DNA from: Candidatus Gastranaerophilales bacterium
Lineage (GTDB): Bacteria > Cyanobacteriota > Vampirovibrionia > Gastranaerophilales > Gastranaerophilaceae
DNA: 64,000 nucleotides
Assembly: GCA_910588555.1 (NCBI GenBank)
Contig: CAJUPC010000005.1
Location: 4,525 to 68,524 of the forward strand
Direction: 5' to 3'
The notes beneath the pieces were generated by a model. That model was not told the DNA's origin, searched no databases, and saw only the letters and a list, made by a program, of their open reading frames with translations. The number at the start of each line of letters is the position of its first letter. Within the stretch, counting starts at the first letter, position 1. This document shows, in pieces, positions 32,874-41,652 of the stretch. The translations under genes were made by a program, and so were the position numbers.

Positions 32874-35402
32874 TTACTGTAATTCTTTTAAATCCTCGTC
32901 AAAAAACCGTGTCCTTTTAATATTGAATATAACATCGGGTGCAATCAAATTCATAAGAACATCGGCTCTGAGTGCGGGGATACCTGCTTCAACCGTTCCG
33001 TCTTTCTTTGTGATTGCGGATTGACCTGTTTTTAATACTATGAACAGACTTTCATCTTCAAATCTGTATGATTTTATTGATTGCTTAATGTCTGTTTTTT
33101 TGAGTAAACCTTTTTTGTTTTTCTTCTCGATAAAAATTTCTTCGGAAGATAAAACTCTGTCTGTATTATATCGCAAAGTTTCAAAATCGTAAAGTGTTTT
33201 ATTAAAAACATCAATCTTATATTCTGCCCATTGAGCAGTCATGTCAATTGCTTTAGTCGATTTATCAATTTTTACAATACTTATAATTTTAGCCTGTTCG
33301 GGTAATACTTTCTCTAACTTTTGTTTGAGTTCATCGGGTGTAAGATTGTCAAATAATTCCAAATCTACAAGTTCGCATTCGCTTTCTGCAAATAATGGAA
33401 GTGCAATCCCCATTGATACCTTCATTGACGGATTATAACCGAGTGAAAATACTATGTTCAAATCTGTTCTTGAAAGAGCTTTAAAGAAAGTATTCTGCCA
33501 GTCAAGGTGAGAAAAATATTTTAAAATACCTGTTTTTGTAAGTTTAATTCGGTATTTGTAAATTTCTCTGTCATAGCCCTGACAAAGTCTCGGGTCTTTT
33601 ATTTCAAGTTTTAAATTTTGTGCTGTTTCACTTGCTTTATATGGCTTTGCAAGAACTTTACGTGTTTTTAAATTTTTACAAACACCACAGTTTACACATC
33701 CTTTTTCGCAGGTAGGTTTTGCATTACTGTCATTATATTCTTGTATAAACCATTCTTTATCCACACCAATATTTATAAAGTCCCATGGAAGAACTTCATC
33801 TGTTGAATAATGTTTTTGAGCAAGTGCAGCCAAATCTATTCCGAGTTCTTTTGCTGTTTGAGCCCATATATCTTCTTGGAAATATTCTCCCCATGCATCA
33901 AGGTAACAGCCTTTTTTATAAAGAGTTTCAATATATTTGCAAAGTGATTGGTCGCCGCGTGTTAATACAGCTTCAATCTGTGAGGTGAATTGTTCGTGGT
34001 AGTTAATTTTTACACCTTTAAGATGTGAAATTTTTTCTTTCAAATATTTAATATGTTCGGACACTTTTTCCAAAGGCATTTGCGGATACCACTGGAACGG
34101 GGTGAATGGTTTTGGTACAAAAATAGACAATGTGCAAGTTAAATCCATTCCATGCTGTAAACCTTTTTCTTTTTTAATCTGTTTACAGCGCCATTTAATT
34201 TTGGATAGAAGTTGTGCCATTTCGTCCATATCTTCAAGAGTTTCTGTCGGAAGTCCGCAGATAAAATAGAATTTTACTCTTGACCATCCGTTTTCGTATA
34301 GAGTCAAAACAGCGTTTAAGATTTGTTCTTCATTAATATTTTTCTTAATTTTATCGCGTAATCTCTGGCTGCCAGCTTCGGGCGCAAGTGTCATTGTAGA
34401 TTTTCTTACGCTTTGAACAAGGTTGGCAAGTTCAAGGTTAAAGCCGTCAATTCTTTGGCTGGGAAGCGAAACCGAAACCTTTTTCTCGTTAAAATCTACA
34501 GCAAGTTCTTTTATAACTTCATTGATATTTTTATAATCGTTTGAAGAAAGTGATAAAAGCGAGTATTCGTCATAACCTGTATTTTTAACAAGTTCTTTTG
34601 CAATTTTAATAATGTCTTCTGCCGAACGCTCTCTGATAGGTAGAGTTACGTGACCGGGCTGGCAGAAACGGCACATTCTTCCGCAGCCGCGACGAATTTC
34701 AACTACAGCTCTGTCTTGAACGGATGTGGAAAACGGTATCGGGTACTCTTTTAATGCCGTTTCGTATTCAAGTTGTGCAATTCTTTTTGTAACACTTCCG
34801 CCTACACTTGATGACCAGCGTCCTGAGTTGTCGCCTTCACACAAAGCCTTTATTCGCTCTTGACGCGGCAAGTCTTTTGTTTTTTCTAATATTTGACAAA
34901 CTTCTATAATACTGTCCTCGCCGTCGCCAATCATAAATACATCTACAAAATCAGCAAGGGGAAGCGGGTTAAATGCACAAGGTCCGCCTGCAATGATAAT
35001 CGGGTCATCATCGCTTCTCATATCATTTCTATATGGAATTCCTGACATGTCAAGCATTTTTAAAACAGTGGGGTATGCCATTTCATATTGCAGAGAGAAT
35101 CCCACAGCATCAAAATCTTTAATGGGTCTTTTGCTTTCAAGGCCGTATAATATTTCGGGTTTAAAGTCGGGTTCCGGTGCATAAACACGGTCACACATAA
35201 ATCCGTGCTGTTTGTTAATCATTCCGAATAAAACTCTAACGCCTAAATTACTTATACCGATTTCGTATTTGTCGGGGAAAGCGAATGCAAATCTTACTTT
35301 TGCACTGTCAAAATCTTTATTTGCGGATAAAAATTCTCCGCCTACGTATTGATATGGTTTGTTGCATTTATATAGGGCTTCTTGTCTGAATAAGCAGTTC
35401 AT
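32874..35402 (-). CDS. B12-binding-type radical SAM protein fused to DUF2344 (TIGR03960/TIGR03936)
   Basis: 842 residues. An N-terminal cobalamin-binding-like region (GISNLGVRVLFGMIN, IIAGGPCAFNPLPLADFVD) leads into a radical SAM core. The cluster motif RRGCGRMCRFCQPGHVT gives CxxxCxxC. Four extra Cys (CEKGCVNCGVC) near residue 560 may hold an additional Fe-S cluster. The C-terminal DUF2344 domain begins at YRIKLTKTGILKYFSHLDW. The reaction is not known for this family. It commonly precedes rng, as here (10 bp apart), hinting at an RNA-linked role. Ribosome binding site GGAG. Confidence 0.92.
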   Translation of the reverse strand: MNCLFRQEALYKCNKPYQYVGGEFLSANKDFDSAKVRFAFAFPDKYEIGISNLGVRVLFGMINKQHGFMCDRVYAPEPDFKPEILYGLESKRPIKDFDAVGFSLQYEMAYPTVLKMLDMSGIPYRNDMRSDDDPIIIAGGPCAFNPLPLADFVDVFMIGDGEDSIIEVCQILEKTKDLPRQERIKALCEGDNSGRWSSSVGGSVTKRIAQLEYETALKEYPIPFSTSVQDRAVVEIRRGCGRMCRFCQPGHVTLPIRERSAEDIIKIAKELVKNTGYDEYSLLSLSSNDYKNINEVIKELAVDFNEKKVSVSLPSQRIDGFNLELANLVQSVRKSTMTLAPEAGSQRLRDKIKKNINEEQILNAVLTLYENGWSRVKFYFICGLPTETLEDMDEMAQLLSKIKWRCKQIKKEKGLQHGMDLTCTLSIFVPKPFTPFQWYPQMPLEKVSEHIKYLKEKISHLKGVKINYHEQFTSQIEAVLTRGDQSLCKYIETLYKKGCYLDAWGEYFQEDIWAQTAKELGIDLAALAQKHYSTDEVLPWDFINIGVDKEWFIQEYNDSNAKPTCEKGCVNCGVCKNLKTRKVLAKPYKASETAQNLKLEIKDPRLCQGYDREIYKYRIKLTKTGILKYFSHLDWQNTFFKALSRTDLNIVFSLGYNPSMKVSMGIALPLFAESECELVDLELFDNLTPDELKQKLEKVLPEQAKIISIVKIDKSTKAIDMTAQWAEYKIDVFNKTLYDFETLRYNTDRVLSSEEIFIEKKNKKGLLKKTDIKQSIKSYRFEDESLFIVLKTGQSAITKKDGTVEAGIPALRADVLMNLIAPDVIFNIKRTRFFDEDLKELQ

Positions 35403-35413
35403 TTTTCTCTCCG

Positions 35414-35743
35414 TTATGCTAAGTTTTCGGGAAAATATTTATCTATTTCTATAATTGTTCCGTCAAGTGTGTTTTCTTCAAATGATTTAATAAATTTAAA
35501 AAGGTCGGAATTCGGCACGTCGTAATTGTAAAGAACTGTTTCGCCTTTATTTTTACGCATTACTCTGACAATATAGTGGCAATTTTCCGCATATTTTTTC
35601 AAGTGTTCGGGATTAAATTTATTGCCGTTTGTATCTCTGTCAATTCTTACATAATCAAAGCCTGCATAAAATTTAACTTTCCCTTTGTGTTCCGCAGGTT
35701 TTGAAAAAATGTCTATAACCTTTTTATTAATCTCATCTTTCAT
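35414..35743 (-). CDS. small conserved-looking hypothetical protein
   Basis: 109 residues, no signal peptide or membrane segment. Mixed alpha/beta pattern with KVKFYAGFDYVRIDRDTNG and CHYIVRVMRKNKGETVLYNY. No family recognised. It heads the operon with the radical-SAM gene (11 bp apart). Its ATG lacks a ribosome binding site; TATAGT 11 nt upstream suggests a very short leader. Confidence 0.6.
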   Translation of the reverse strand: MKDEINKKVIDIFSKPAEHKGKVKFYAGFDYVRIDRDTNGNKFNPEHLKKYAENCHYIVRVMRKNKGETVLYNYDVPNSDLFKFIKSFEENTLDGTIIEIDKYFPENLA

Positions 35744-35853
35744 ATTTTAATTAAACTATATTATTGCGGGCATGTCTAAATGTTAAGCAAATTATTACAA
35801 TTTATGATTATAATTTAATTTTTGGTATAATATTTAACAAAAGAGAGGGAAGT

Positions 35854-36804
35854 ATGTTTTATATAAAGAAAACACCGTCTACAGGACGTTATGAGATTAA
35901 TCTATTCGGGTTAAAGATGAAATTCAGAATTCATGACAAAGATGAAAAGCTGAAAAATAAAATTGCAAACATGTATTATGAACTTGCAGACCCGAGAACT
36001 CTTGCGTCAATTAAGCTTCCAAGAGTGTTAAACGCTCATGACGCTTTGTATACGCTTACTTCCTGTGAAAAATCTATGGCAAGATGCGGAGATGGTGAAT
36101 TCAAACTCATCATGGGTGAAAATATTTCTTTCCAAAAATACGACCCTGTTCTTGCTGAAAGATTAAAAAATATTTTAACAAACAAAAACGAAAATATGCT
36201 TGTCGGTTTGCCTGACGTTTTCGGATATTGCAACCACGACTATTTGCGTAAAGTTTTGGTTCAATCTCGTGATACATTATACAAATATTTTGATTTTTCA
36301 AAATCTTATATTGACACAAATGTTACGCGTCAGATGATTTTTGTGAATGAACAGCAAGGAAATGATTATTATGCAAGGATGAAATCTCTCTGGCATGACA
36401 AAGAAGTTGTTATAGTTGAAGGAGCGGGAAGCCGACTCGGCGTGGGTAATGATTTGTTTGACGGCGCAACATCAATTCATAGAATTATTTGTCCTATAAA
36501 AGACGCGTTTTCAAAATACGACGAAATTCTTGTAGAATGTTTAAGACAGCCAAAACATAAACTGTTTATTATTGCTCTCGGACCTACAGCTACAGTTTTA
36601 GCAGAAGATTTATGCAATGAGGGTTACAGAGCATTAGATATCGGGCATTTAGACACAGCTTATGAAGCTTTTTTAAGAAAATCTAATGTATTTGTTCACG
36701 TTGAAGGCAAAATCGTGTTCAACGAAGAACGCAAAGAAAATAAAATTCCCGAATGCAAAGATGAAAATTACAACAAACAAATAATTAAAATGCTTGTAGA
36801 TTAA
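35854..36804 (+). CDS. GT-D fold glycosyltransferase (DUF1792-like)
   Basis: 316 residues. The start ATG 35854 is preceded by AGAGAGGGAAG; TATAAT lies about 25 nt before it. The core ARCGDGEFKLIMGENISFQ and the later VVIVEGAGSRLGVGNDLFDG, RIICPIKDAFSKYDEIL, ALGPTATVLAEDL and RALDIGHLD match GT-D/DUF1792 transferases, which add hexoses to glycans on serine-rich glycoproteins or other surface polymers. No sugar operon surrounds it, so the acceptor is unknown. Confidence 0.82.
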   Translation: MFYIKKTPSTGRYEINLFGLKMKFRIHDKDEKLKNKIANMYYELADPRTLASIKLPRVLNAHDALYTLTSCEKSMARCGDGEFKLIMGENISFQKYDPVLAERLKNILTNKNENMLVGLPDVFGYCNHDYLRKVLVQSRDTLYKYFDFSKSYIDTNVTRQMIFVNEQQGNDYYARMKSLWHDKEVVIVEGAGSRLGVGNDLFDGATSIHRIICPIKDAFSKYDEILVECLRQPKHKLFIIALGPTATVLAEDLCNEGYRALDIGHLDTAYEAFLRKSNVFVHVEGKIVFNEERKENKIPECKDENYNKQIIKMLVD

Positions 36805-36807
36805 AAC

Positions 36808-37119
36808 TTATAAATTTTTTGCGTAGTCGGTATATTCTTTTATAAAAGCGATAATTTCCAAAGCAAGTTCTTTTCTTACATCAATCGGAGCGTTTTTTAA
36901 ATACTCCATTGCGTGAGAAACCTTGATATTCTTGTCGTACCAGCGGCGCATAATATAATTGTACTGATCGTCTAAAGACATTTCAATATTAAAATCAATG
37001 TCTTTTAATCTGTCAATAATAAAGTCCGCACAACGAACCTGAATATACTCTTCTGCTTTTTCCAAATCCGCAACAGCTCTGCTTACTGTCGGGTCTATAT
37101 CATACCAACGCTTTTTCAT
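36808..37119 (-). CDS. small hypothetical protein, all-helical
   Basis: 103 residues, helical throughout, with two similar halves: KRWYDIDPTVSRAVADLEKA and RRWYDKNIKVSHAMEYLKNA. The repeated RWYD-x(4)-VS-A pattern indicates an internal duplication of about 50 residues. No family recognised. It is expressed from a near-consensus leaderless promoter. Confidence 0.65.
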   Translation of the reverse strand: MKKRWYDIDPTVSRAVADLEKAEEYIQVRCADFIIDRLKDIDFNIEMSLDDQYNYIMRRWYDKNIKVSHAMEYLKNAPIDVRKELALEIIAFIKEYTDYAKNL

Positions 37120-37125
37120 AGTTTA

Positions 37126-37154
37126 ATAATACAAATTTTTTTGAATTCTGTCAA
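37126..37154 (-). promoter_or_regulatory. near-consensus leaderless promoter (minus strand)
   Basis: On the minus strand TTGACA, a 17-nt spacer, TATTAT, 6 nt, then ATG of the 103-residue protein. No ribosome binding site fits in the 6-nt gap. This is the clearest leaderless start in the window. Confidence 0.75.
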
Positions 37155-37177
37155 GTTTTTCAGGTAGAAAAGATTAT

Positions 37178-37207
37178 TTGGTGATTTTTCTGTAATTGTT
37201 ATATAAT
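37178..37207 (+). promoter_or_regulatory. leaderless promoter (plus strand)
   Basis: TTGGTG, 18 nt, TATAAT, 6 nt, ATG at 37214. It is back-to-back with the minus-strand promoter, 23 bp between the two -35 boxes. Confidence 0.65.
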
Positions 37208-37213
37208 ATAGAT

Positions 37214-38368
37214 ATGAAAAAGATTATTGCAATAATTCTTTTATTTCTGTTTATAAGCGCAAATTCATTGGTTTACGCCGAAACTTTGCATGGGCATGCG
37301 GAGAAAAACGAACAGTTTGAAAAGCAGATTGAAAAAGAATTATTCACTGGCGAAGTCGAACAGCTTGAGAGAAAAGACATTATTAATATGACCGTTTCTC
37401 ATGTCTTGGACAGCAATATAAATATCGAAGGCGATGAGTTTTTTGCCGAAGTTACAGACGAAGTTAAAGGCGACAGAGGTGTTATTATTCCCAAAGGTAC
37501 TGTTGCACACGGAAAAATAACTCAAACTGCTGACCCCAAAAGGCTGGGACGTCAGGGTTGGATTGAACTTGATTTTGATTATTTGATTACGCCTGACGGT
37601 AGAGAAATTCCTATTGAAGGTAAAATGTCAACGAAATTACACCCTGTTGCAGAAGCTTCAAAAATCATTGTTCAAGATGTCGGCTACACTTTAGCTGGCG
37701 GAGCAATCGGCGGATTTGCAGCACTGAATTGGCTTGGACTTGAAGCGGCTATTGCTTCTCAGGGTTACACACTGGCAGGAGGTGCAGCTGTGGGCGGAGC
37801 AATCGGACTCGGTATGGCACTTATGCGTAAAGGAAACGACGTCTTAATTGCACCGGGTGATCAAATTAGAGTTAAAATAAATTCTAATGTTCCTCTTCCT
37901 GTTTATAAAGAAACAGCTTTGATGCAGCATGAAATGCTTTATCCCGGATTAGATATAAATATAAGTGACATTAAACATGAAAAAGACCCGTTTGGCGAAG
38001 TTAATACTATTACTCTTACAGTAATGATTTCAAATATGTCCGATAAAACTTTTTCTGGACTTGATATGGCTCTTGTAAATGATTACAACGCTGTTTTCAG
38101 ACCGTCAATTTTTGGCGATACAAAGCTGATGTTCAAGCAAATTCGTCCTGGTGATAAGTTTGCAGGCAGAGTTTCATTTTCTGTTGATAATATAAACAGA
38201 AATTTTTGGCTGACTTTTTATGACAGAAGAAAAGGTTCAGCATTGACTAAAATCTCAATTGATAATGCCTACAGAAATGTTTCCAGCAAAACTAAGAGAA
38301 AAAATCAAAAAATGAGAAAGAAAAATTCAAATTTTAAAAAAGAAGAAGATTTGTTTGATATTCGCTAA
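37214..38368 (+). CDS. secreted protein with VirB10/TrbI-like beta module
   Basis: 384 residues. Start ATG 37214 gives a signal peptide (MKKIIAIILLFLFISANSLVYA). The mature N-terminal half carries a module shared with the proteins at 46410 and 54874: IIPKGTVAHGKITQTADPKR, LDFDYLITPDGREIP. A Gly-rich hydrophobic stretch (LAGGAAVGGAIGLGMALM) precedes RKGNDVLIAPGDQIRVKI, also shared with 46410. A second beta domain and a basic tail follow. Envelope role likely; mechanism unknown. Confidence 0.75.
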   Translation: MKKIIAIILLFLFISANSLVYAETLHGHAEKNEQFEKQIEKELFTGEVEQLERKDIINMTVSHVLDSNINIEGDEFFAEVTDEVKGDRGVIIPKGTVAHGKITQTADPKRLGRQGWIELDFDYLITPDGREIPIEGKMSTKLHPVAEASKIIVQDVGYTLAGGAIGGFAALNWLGLEAAIASQGYTLAGGAAVGGAIGLGMALMRKGNDVLIAPGDQIRVKINSNVPLPVYKETALMQHEMLYPGLDINISDIKHEKDPFGEVNTITLTVMISNMSDKTFSGLDMALVNDYNAVFRPSIFGDTKLMFKQIRPGDKFAGRVSFSVDNINRNFWLTFYDRRKGSALTKISIDNAYRNVSSKTKRKNQKMRKKNSNFKKEEDLFDIR

Positions 38369-38451
38369 ATGTAACATTTTATAAATATTGTATTGAAATA
38401 AAAACATTTTATGTTACAATGTTAGTAATTAGAAATTAGGAGGTAAACCTT

Positions 38452-38793
38452 ATGGTGTGTGGTAAGTTAGAAATCGACATTTTAAATTCATTCTGGCATC
38501 TGACTGAAGACGATGAAGACAGAGATGTTTCCATTCAGGATATTGTTGACGACTTATCTGCAAACGGGGTTGAAAGAGCTTATACGACTATAAAAACGGT
38601 TATGGACAGATTGACCGTAAAATCTATTCTTGTCAGATATAAGTCAGGTAAAAAATTCTTCTATAAAGCAGCAATGACAAAAGAAGAAATGGCGTCAGAA
38701 GCTGTTAAAACTGTTGCAGAACAATTTTTTAACGGCAGTTATATTGAATTAATAAGGTTTGCAGAAGAAAAGGCTCAAAATATTTTGTTATGA
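38452..38793 (+). CDS. BlaI/MecI/CopY-type winged-helix repressor
   Basis: 113 residues. The winged-helix pattern KLEIDILNSFWHL, SIQDIVDDLSANGVERAYTTIKTVMDRLTVKSIL, FFYKAAMTKEEMASEAV matches penicillinase-repressor family proteins, which dimerise on palindromic operators. The usual membrane protease partner (BlaR1, M56 family) is absent. Instead it overlaps by 4 nt (ATGA) an uncharacterised small gene. AGGAGG is an ideal ribosome binding site. Confidence 0.85.
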   Translation: MVCGKLEIDILNSFWHLTEDDEDRDVSIQDIVDDLSANGVERAYTTIKTVMDRLTVKSILVRYKSGKKFFYKAAMTKEEMASEAVKTVAEQFFNGSYIELIRFAEEKAQNILL

Positions 38794-39155
38794 CAAATGA
38801 TAGAGCCTATGTCGCGTCACTCATAAGGCAGGTTTTAATTTCTCGTGTGTGTGTGAGAGAAGCTATTTTGAATTTTCCGCGTGATACTGATGATAAGAGT
38901 ATTCACGCAGCTTATCATGCACTTGTTCATTATGAAGCAGATGAGGATTTAAGAGGACGTGATGAGCTTTATAGAGAAGAACAGGATGATTATTTAGAGA
39001 TGATTTCACAAGTTCTTGAGCGCGGAGAAGATTTGCCGGAAAATATTATAAATAACTATGATAAATATTATGCTTGTGCTAATATACTTCATGAAGAAAA
39101 CGCAAAAGGTTTTTTTAAAAGTTTTTTTAGATTTTTAAATATAAGGAGAGATTAA
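38790..39155 (+). CDS. uncharacterised helical protein downstream of BlaI-type repressor
   Basis: 121 residues, helical, acidic middle (YEADEDLRGRDELYREEQDDYLE) and Phe/Arg-rich basic end (FFKSFFRFLNIRRD) that could contact membrane lipids. Translationally coupled to the repressor by ATGA overlap and directly abutting the next gene. No family recognised. Position suggests it works with, or senses for, the repressor; this is inference. Confidence 0.7.
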   Translation: MTNDRAYVASLIRQVLISRVCVREAILNFPRDTDDKSIHAAYHALVHYEADEDLRGRDELYREEQDDYLEMISQVLERGEDLPENIINNYDKYYACANILHEENAKGFFKSFFRFLNIRRD

Positions 39156-40199
39156 ATGAAAATAAAATTATTATCTTTGTTTGCAGTTTTAATGTTACTA
39201 TGTTCTGCTGTTATGGCAAAAACTGTTCAAACGCTTGAAGTTTTACCTTTGTTGTCATCTAAAACAGTACAACAAAACAGATTGTGGGTTGGTACTTTTC
39301 AACTTGCATGGAATGATTTAATGGACGGGATAGTTAAAGGACCCGTAGAATTTATAGATGGAACTCCAAATTCTGTAATACAGCTTAACAAACAGCTTTT
39401 TAAGGCTGCTGATTTGAACGAAAATTCTTATTATAAAACTTACGGCGAAGTTTCACCCGAATTGAAAAAAACTATCGAGACAGCTATTAAAGAAAAATTT
39501 AATGAAACAAGCGATGTATTAAATGGGTTAGATTGGTCACCGGCACCTGAAAAATATCTTGTTTATGCAATGTTAAAGAAAGATTTCAAATTCTTAACTG
39601 CATTTGATAAACTTAAACCTGCTAAATTCGGACGTTCGTTTAAAAAAGTTGATTATTTCGGTATAGATAAAAATAGTGATAAAGTTCTAGATAATACTGT
39701 AGGTGTTATGTTTTACAACTCACCAGATGATTTCGCGCTTCAAATTTATACTCAAAGCGATGATGTACTTTATTTGTATAGAACAAATGATGACAAAACT
39801 TTTGATAAATTGTATTCAGATATGTTTATGAAAAAAGTTCAGTATAAAGGTCCTAACGAATTTAAAAAGGATGATGAGTTTAAAGTTCCTAATGTAAGCC
39901 TTTATCGTGAAAAATCATTTGATGAATTTACCAACCGTCAAATCAAAGGTACTGATATGATGATTGATAAAGCTATTGAAACCGTTGATTTCAAAATGAA
40001 CAACGAGGGTGTGAAATTGAAATCAGAAGCTGTTATTATGACAAAATTGGCTGCTATGCTGCCTGATGTGACAGTAAAACCGAGAAAATTCTATTTTAAT
40101 GATACATTTGTATTATTTTTGCAGGAAGCAGATAAAAACAAACCATATTTTGCTCTCCGCGTAAAAGATATTTCACTGATTAACAAGACAGGAAGATAG
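39156..40199 (+). CDS. secreted protein of unknown function
   Basis: 347 residues with a signal peptide (MKIKLLSLFAVLMLLCSAVMA). The mature part is mixed alpha/beta with repeated Lys/Asp-rich stretches; FALRVKDISLINKTGR at the end resembles the closing strand of serpin-like folds. An earlier segment LWVGTFQLAWNDLMDG is also serpin-like, but no reactive-centre loop can be identified, so this is only a suggestion. AAGGAGAG precedes the ATG. Third gene of the repressor operon; a terminator follows. Confidence 0.7.
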   Translation: MKIKLLSLFAVLMLLCSAVMAKTVQTLEVLPLLSSKTVQQNRLWVGTFQLAWNDLMDGIVKGPVEFIDGTPNSVIQLNKQLFKAADLNENSYYKTYGEVSPELKKTIETAIKEKFNETSDVLNGLDWSPAPEKYLVYAMLKKDFKFLTAFDKLKPAKFGRSFKKVDYFGIDKNSDKVLDNTVGVMFYNSPDDFALQIYTQSDDVLYLYRTNDDKTFDKLYSDMFMKKVQYKGPNEFKKDDEFKVPNVSLYREKSFDEFTNRQIKGTDMMIDKAIETVDFKMNNEGVKLKSEAVIMTKLAAMLPDVTVKPRKFYFNDTFVLFLQEADKNKPYFALRVKDISLINKTGR

Positions 40200-40203
40200 A
40201 TTG

Positions 40204-40235
40204 AAAAAATGATAGCAAAAGCTATCATTTTTTTT
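40204..40235 (+). terminator. terminator of the repressor operon
   Basis: AAATGATAGC / GCTATCATTT stem, AAAA loop, then a long T-run, directly after the 39156-40199 gene. Confidence 0.85.
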
Positions 40236-40262
40236 ATAATAGAAATTTAATTAGATTTATGA

Positions 40263-40268
40263 TAATAT
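40263..40268 (+). promoter_or_regulatory. -10 box of radA, leaderless arrangement
   Basis: TAATAT ends 6 nt before the radA ATG; an overlapping GATAAT lies 2 nt further upstream. No ribosome binding site and no clear -35. Confidence 0.45.
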
Positions 40269-40274
40269 GATTTT

Positions 40275-41651
40275 ATGGCAAAAGTTAAATCAAAATGGGT
40301 TTGTACTGAATGCGGGTATGAAACGGCAGGATATCTCGGCAAATGTCCCGAGTGTGGAACGTGGGGGACGCTTGTTGAAGAAACTCAATTTGTTGGTAAA
40401 CCTGTACAAAATTCGGTTCATGATGAATTTATCAATAAAGATAAACCTGAGCTTTTAAAAGATATTCATATAGGCGAAGAAGTCAGGGTATCCACAAATA
40501 TTTCAGAGTTCGACAGAATTCTCGGTGGTGGTTTTGTTCAAGGTTCTCTTGTGCTTATTGCAGGAGACCCGGGTATTGGTAAATCAACAATATTACTGCA
40601 AACAAGTAATGAGCTTTGCAAAAATAATAAAAAAGTTTTATATATTTCTGCCGAGGAAAGCGCAAGTCAGTTGAAATTACGTGCTGAAAGACTTTCTATT
40701 AACGCTGATAATTTATATATTTACCCGCAAACTTCTATGGAAAGTATTAAATCACAGATTGAAGAAATTTCACCCGATATTGTAGTTATTGACAGTATTC
40801 AGGCAATTTATTCTCAAAATGTTGCGAGTTCTGCCGGAAGCGTTTCACAAATAAGAGAATGTACAAATCTTTTAATGCATATTGCAAAATCTAAAGGAAT
40901 TACAGTTGTTGTAATCGGTCATGTTACTAAAGACGGAAACATTGCAGGGCCAAAAGTACTTGAGCACATGGTTGACACCGTTATTTATTTTGAGGGTGAC
41001 AAATATAAATCTTACAGAATGCTTCGTTCTATGAAAAACCGTTTTGGAAACACATCTGAGGTTGGTATTTTTGAAATGCATTCTAACGGGTTAAAAGAAG
41101 TTAAAAATCCGAATGAATTATTTCTAAATGAGCGTTCTCAAGTTGCAGCTCCGGGTAGTGCAATTATTGTCACAAATGAGGGGACACGTCCGTTACTTGT
41201 TGAAATTCAGGCTTTAGTAGGCACAACACCTTATCCGACACCTCGCAGAGTCACTAACGGTGTTGATACAAGTAGAGTATTGCAAATCCTCGCTGTATTG
41301 GAAAAACGCGTGGGCTTAAATCTTTCTAAACAGGATGTTTATGTTAATGTAACAGGCGGTATTGATGTGTCAGAACCATCTGCCGATTTAGGAATTGCTC
41401 TTGCTGTTGCAACATGTGCTCGTGATGTTGTGGTTGACTGCCAAACGGTTATTATCGGTGAAATTGGTTTGTCCGGTGAAATTCACCCTGTTAACAATAT
41501 TGAAAAACGCTTAAATGAAGCTGTAATGTCAGGATTTAAAAAAGCTATAATTCCGTATTCAAATAAGATAAAATACGACAAAATTGAAATTGTTCCTGTT
41601 AAACGGCTTATTGATGCAATCGGAGCTTGCATTTCACCTGTAAGCAAGTAG
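40275..41651 (+). CDS. radA: DNA repair protein RadA (Sms)
   Basis: RecA-like branch-migration ATPase in recombinational repair. The N-terminal zinc finger CTECGYETAGYLGKCPECG, Walker A AGDPGIGKSTI, the family-specific KNRFG motif (in SMKNRFGNTSEVGIF) and the Lon-like C-terminal domain (TGGIDVSEPSADLGIALAV) are all intact. 458 residues is normal. The start is predicted to be leaderless. Confidence 0.96.
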   Translation: MAKVKSKWVCTECGYETAGYLGKCPECGTWGTLVEETQFVGKPVQNSVHDEFINKDKPELLKDIHIGEEVRVSTNISEFDRILGGGFVQGSLVLIAGDPGIGKSTILLQTSNELCKNNKKVLYISAEESASQLKLRAERLSINADNLYIYPQTSMESIKSQIEEISPDIVVIDSIQAIYSQNVASSAGSVSQIRECTNLLMHIAKSKGITVVVIGHVTKDGNIAGPKVLEHMVDTVIYFEGDKYKSYRMLRSMKNRFGNTSEVGIFEMHSNGLKEVKNPNELFLNERSQVAAPGSAIIVTNEGTRPLLVEIQALVGTTPYPTPRRVTNGVDTSRVLQILAVLEKRVGLNLSKQDVYVNVTGGIDVSEPSADLGIALAVATCARDVVVDCQTVIIGEIGLSGEIHPVNNIEKRLNEAVMSGFKKAIIPYSNKIKYDKIEIVPVKRLIDAIGACISPVSK

Positions 41652-41652
41652 T

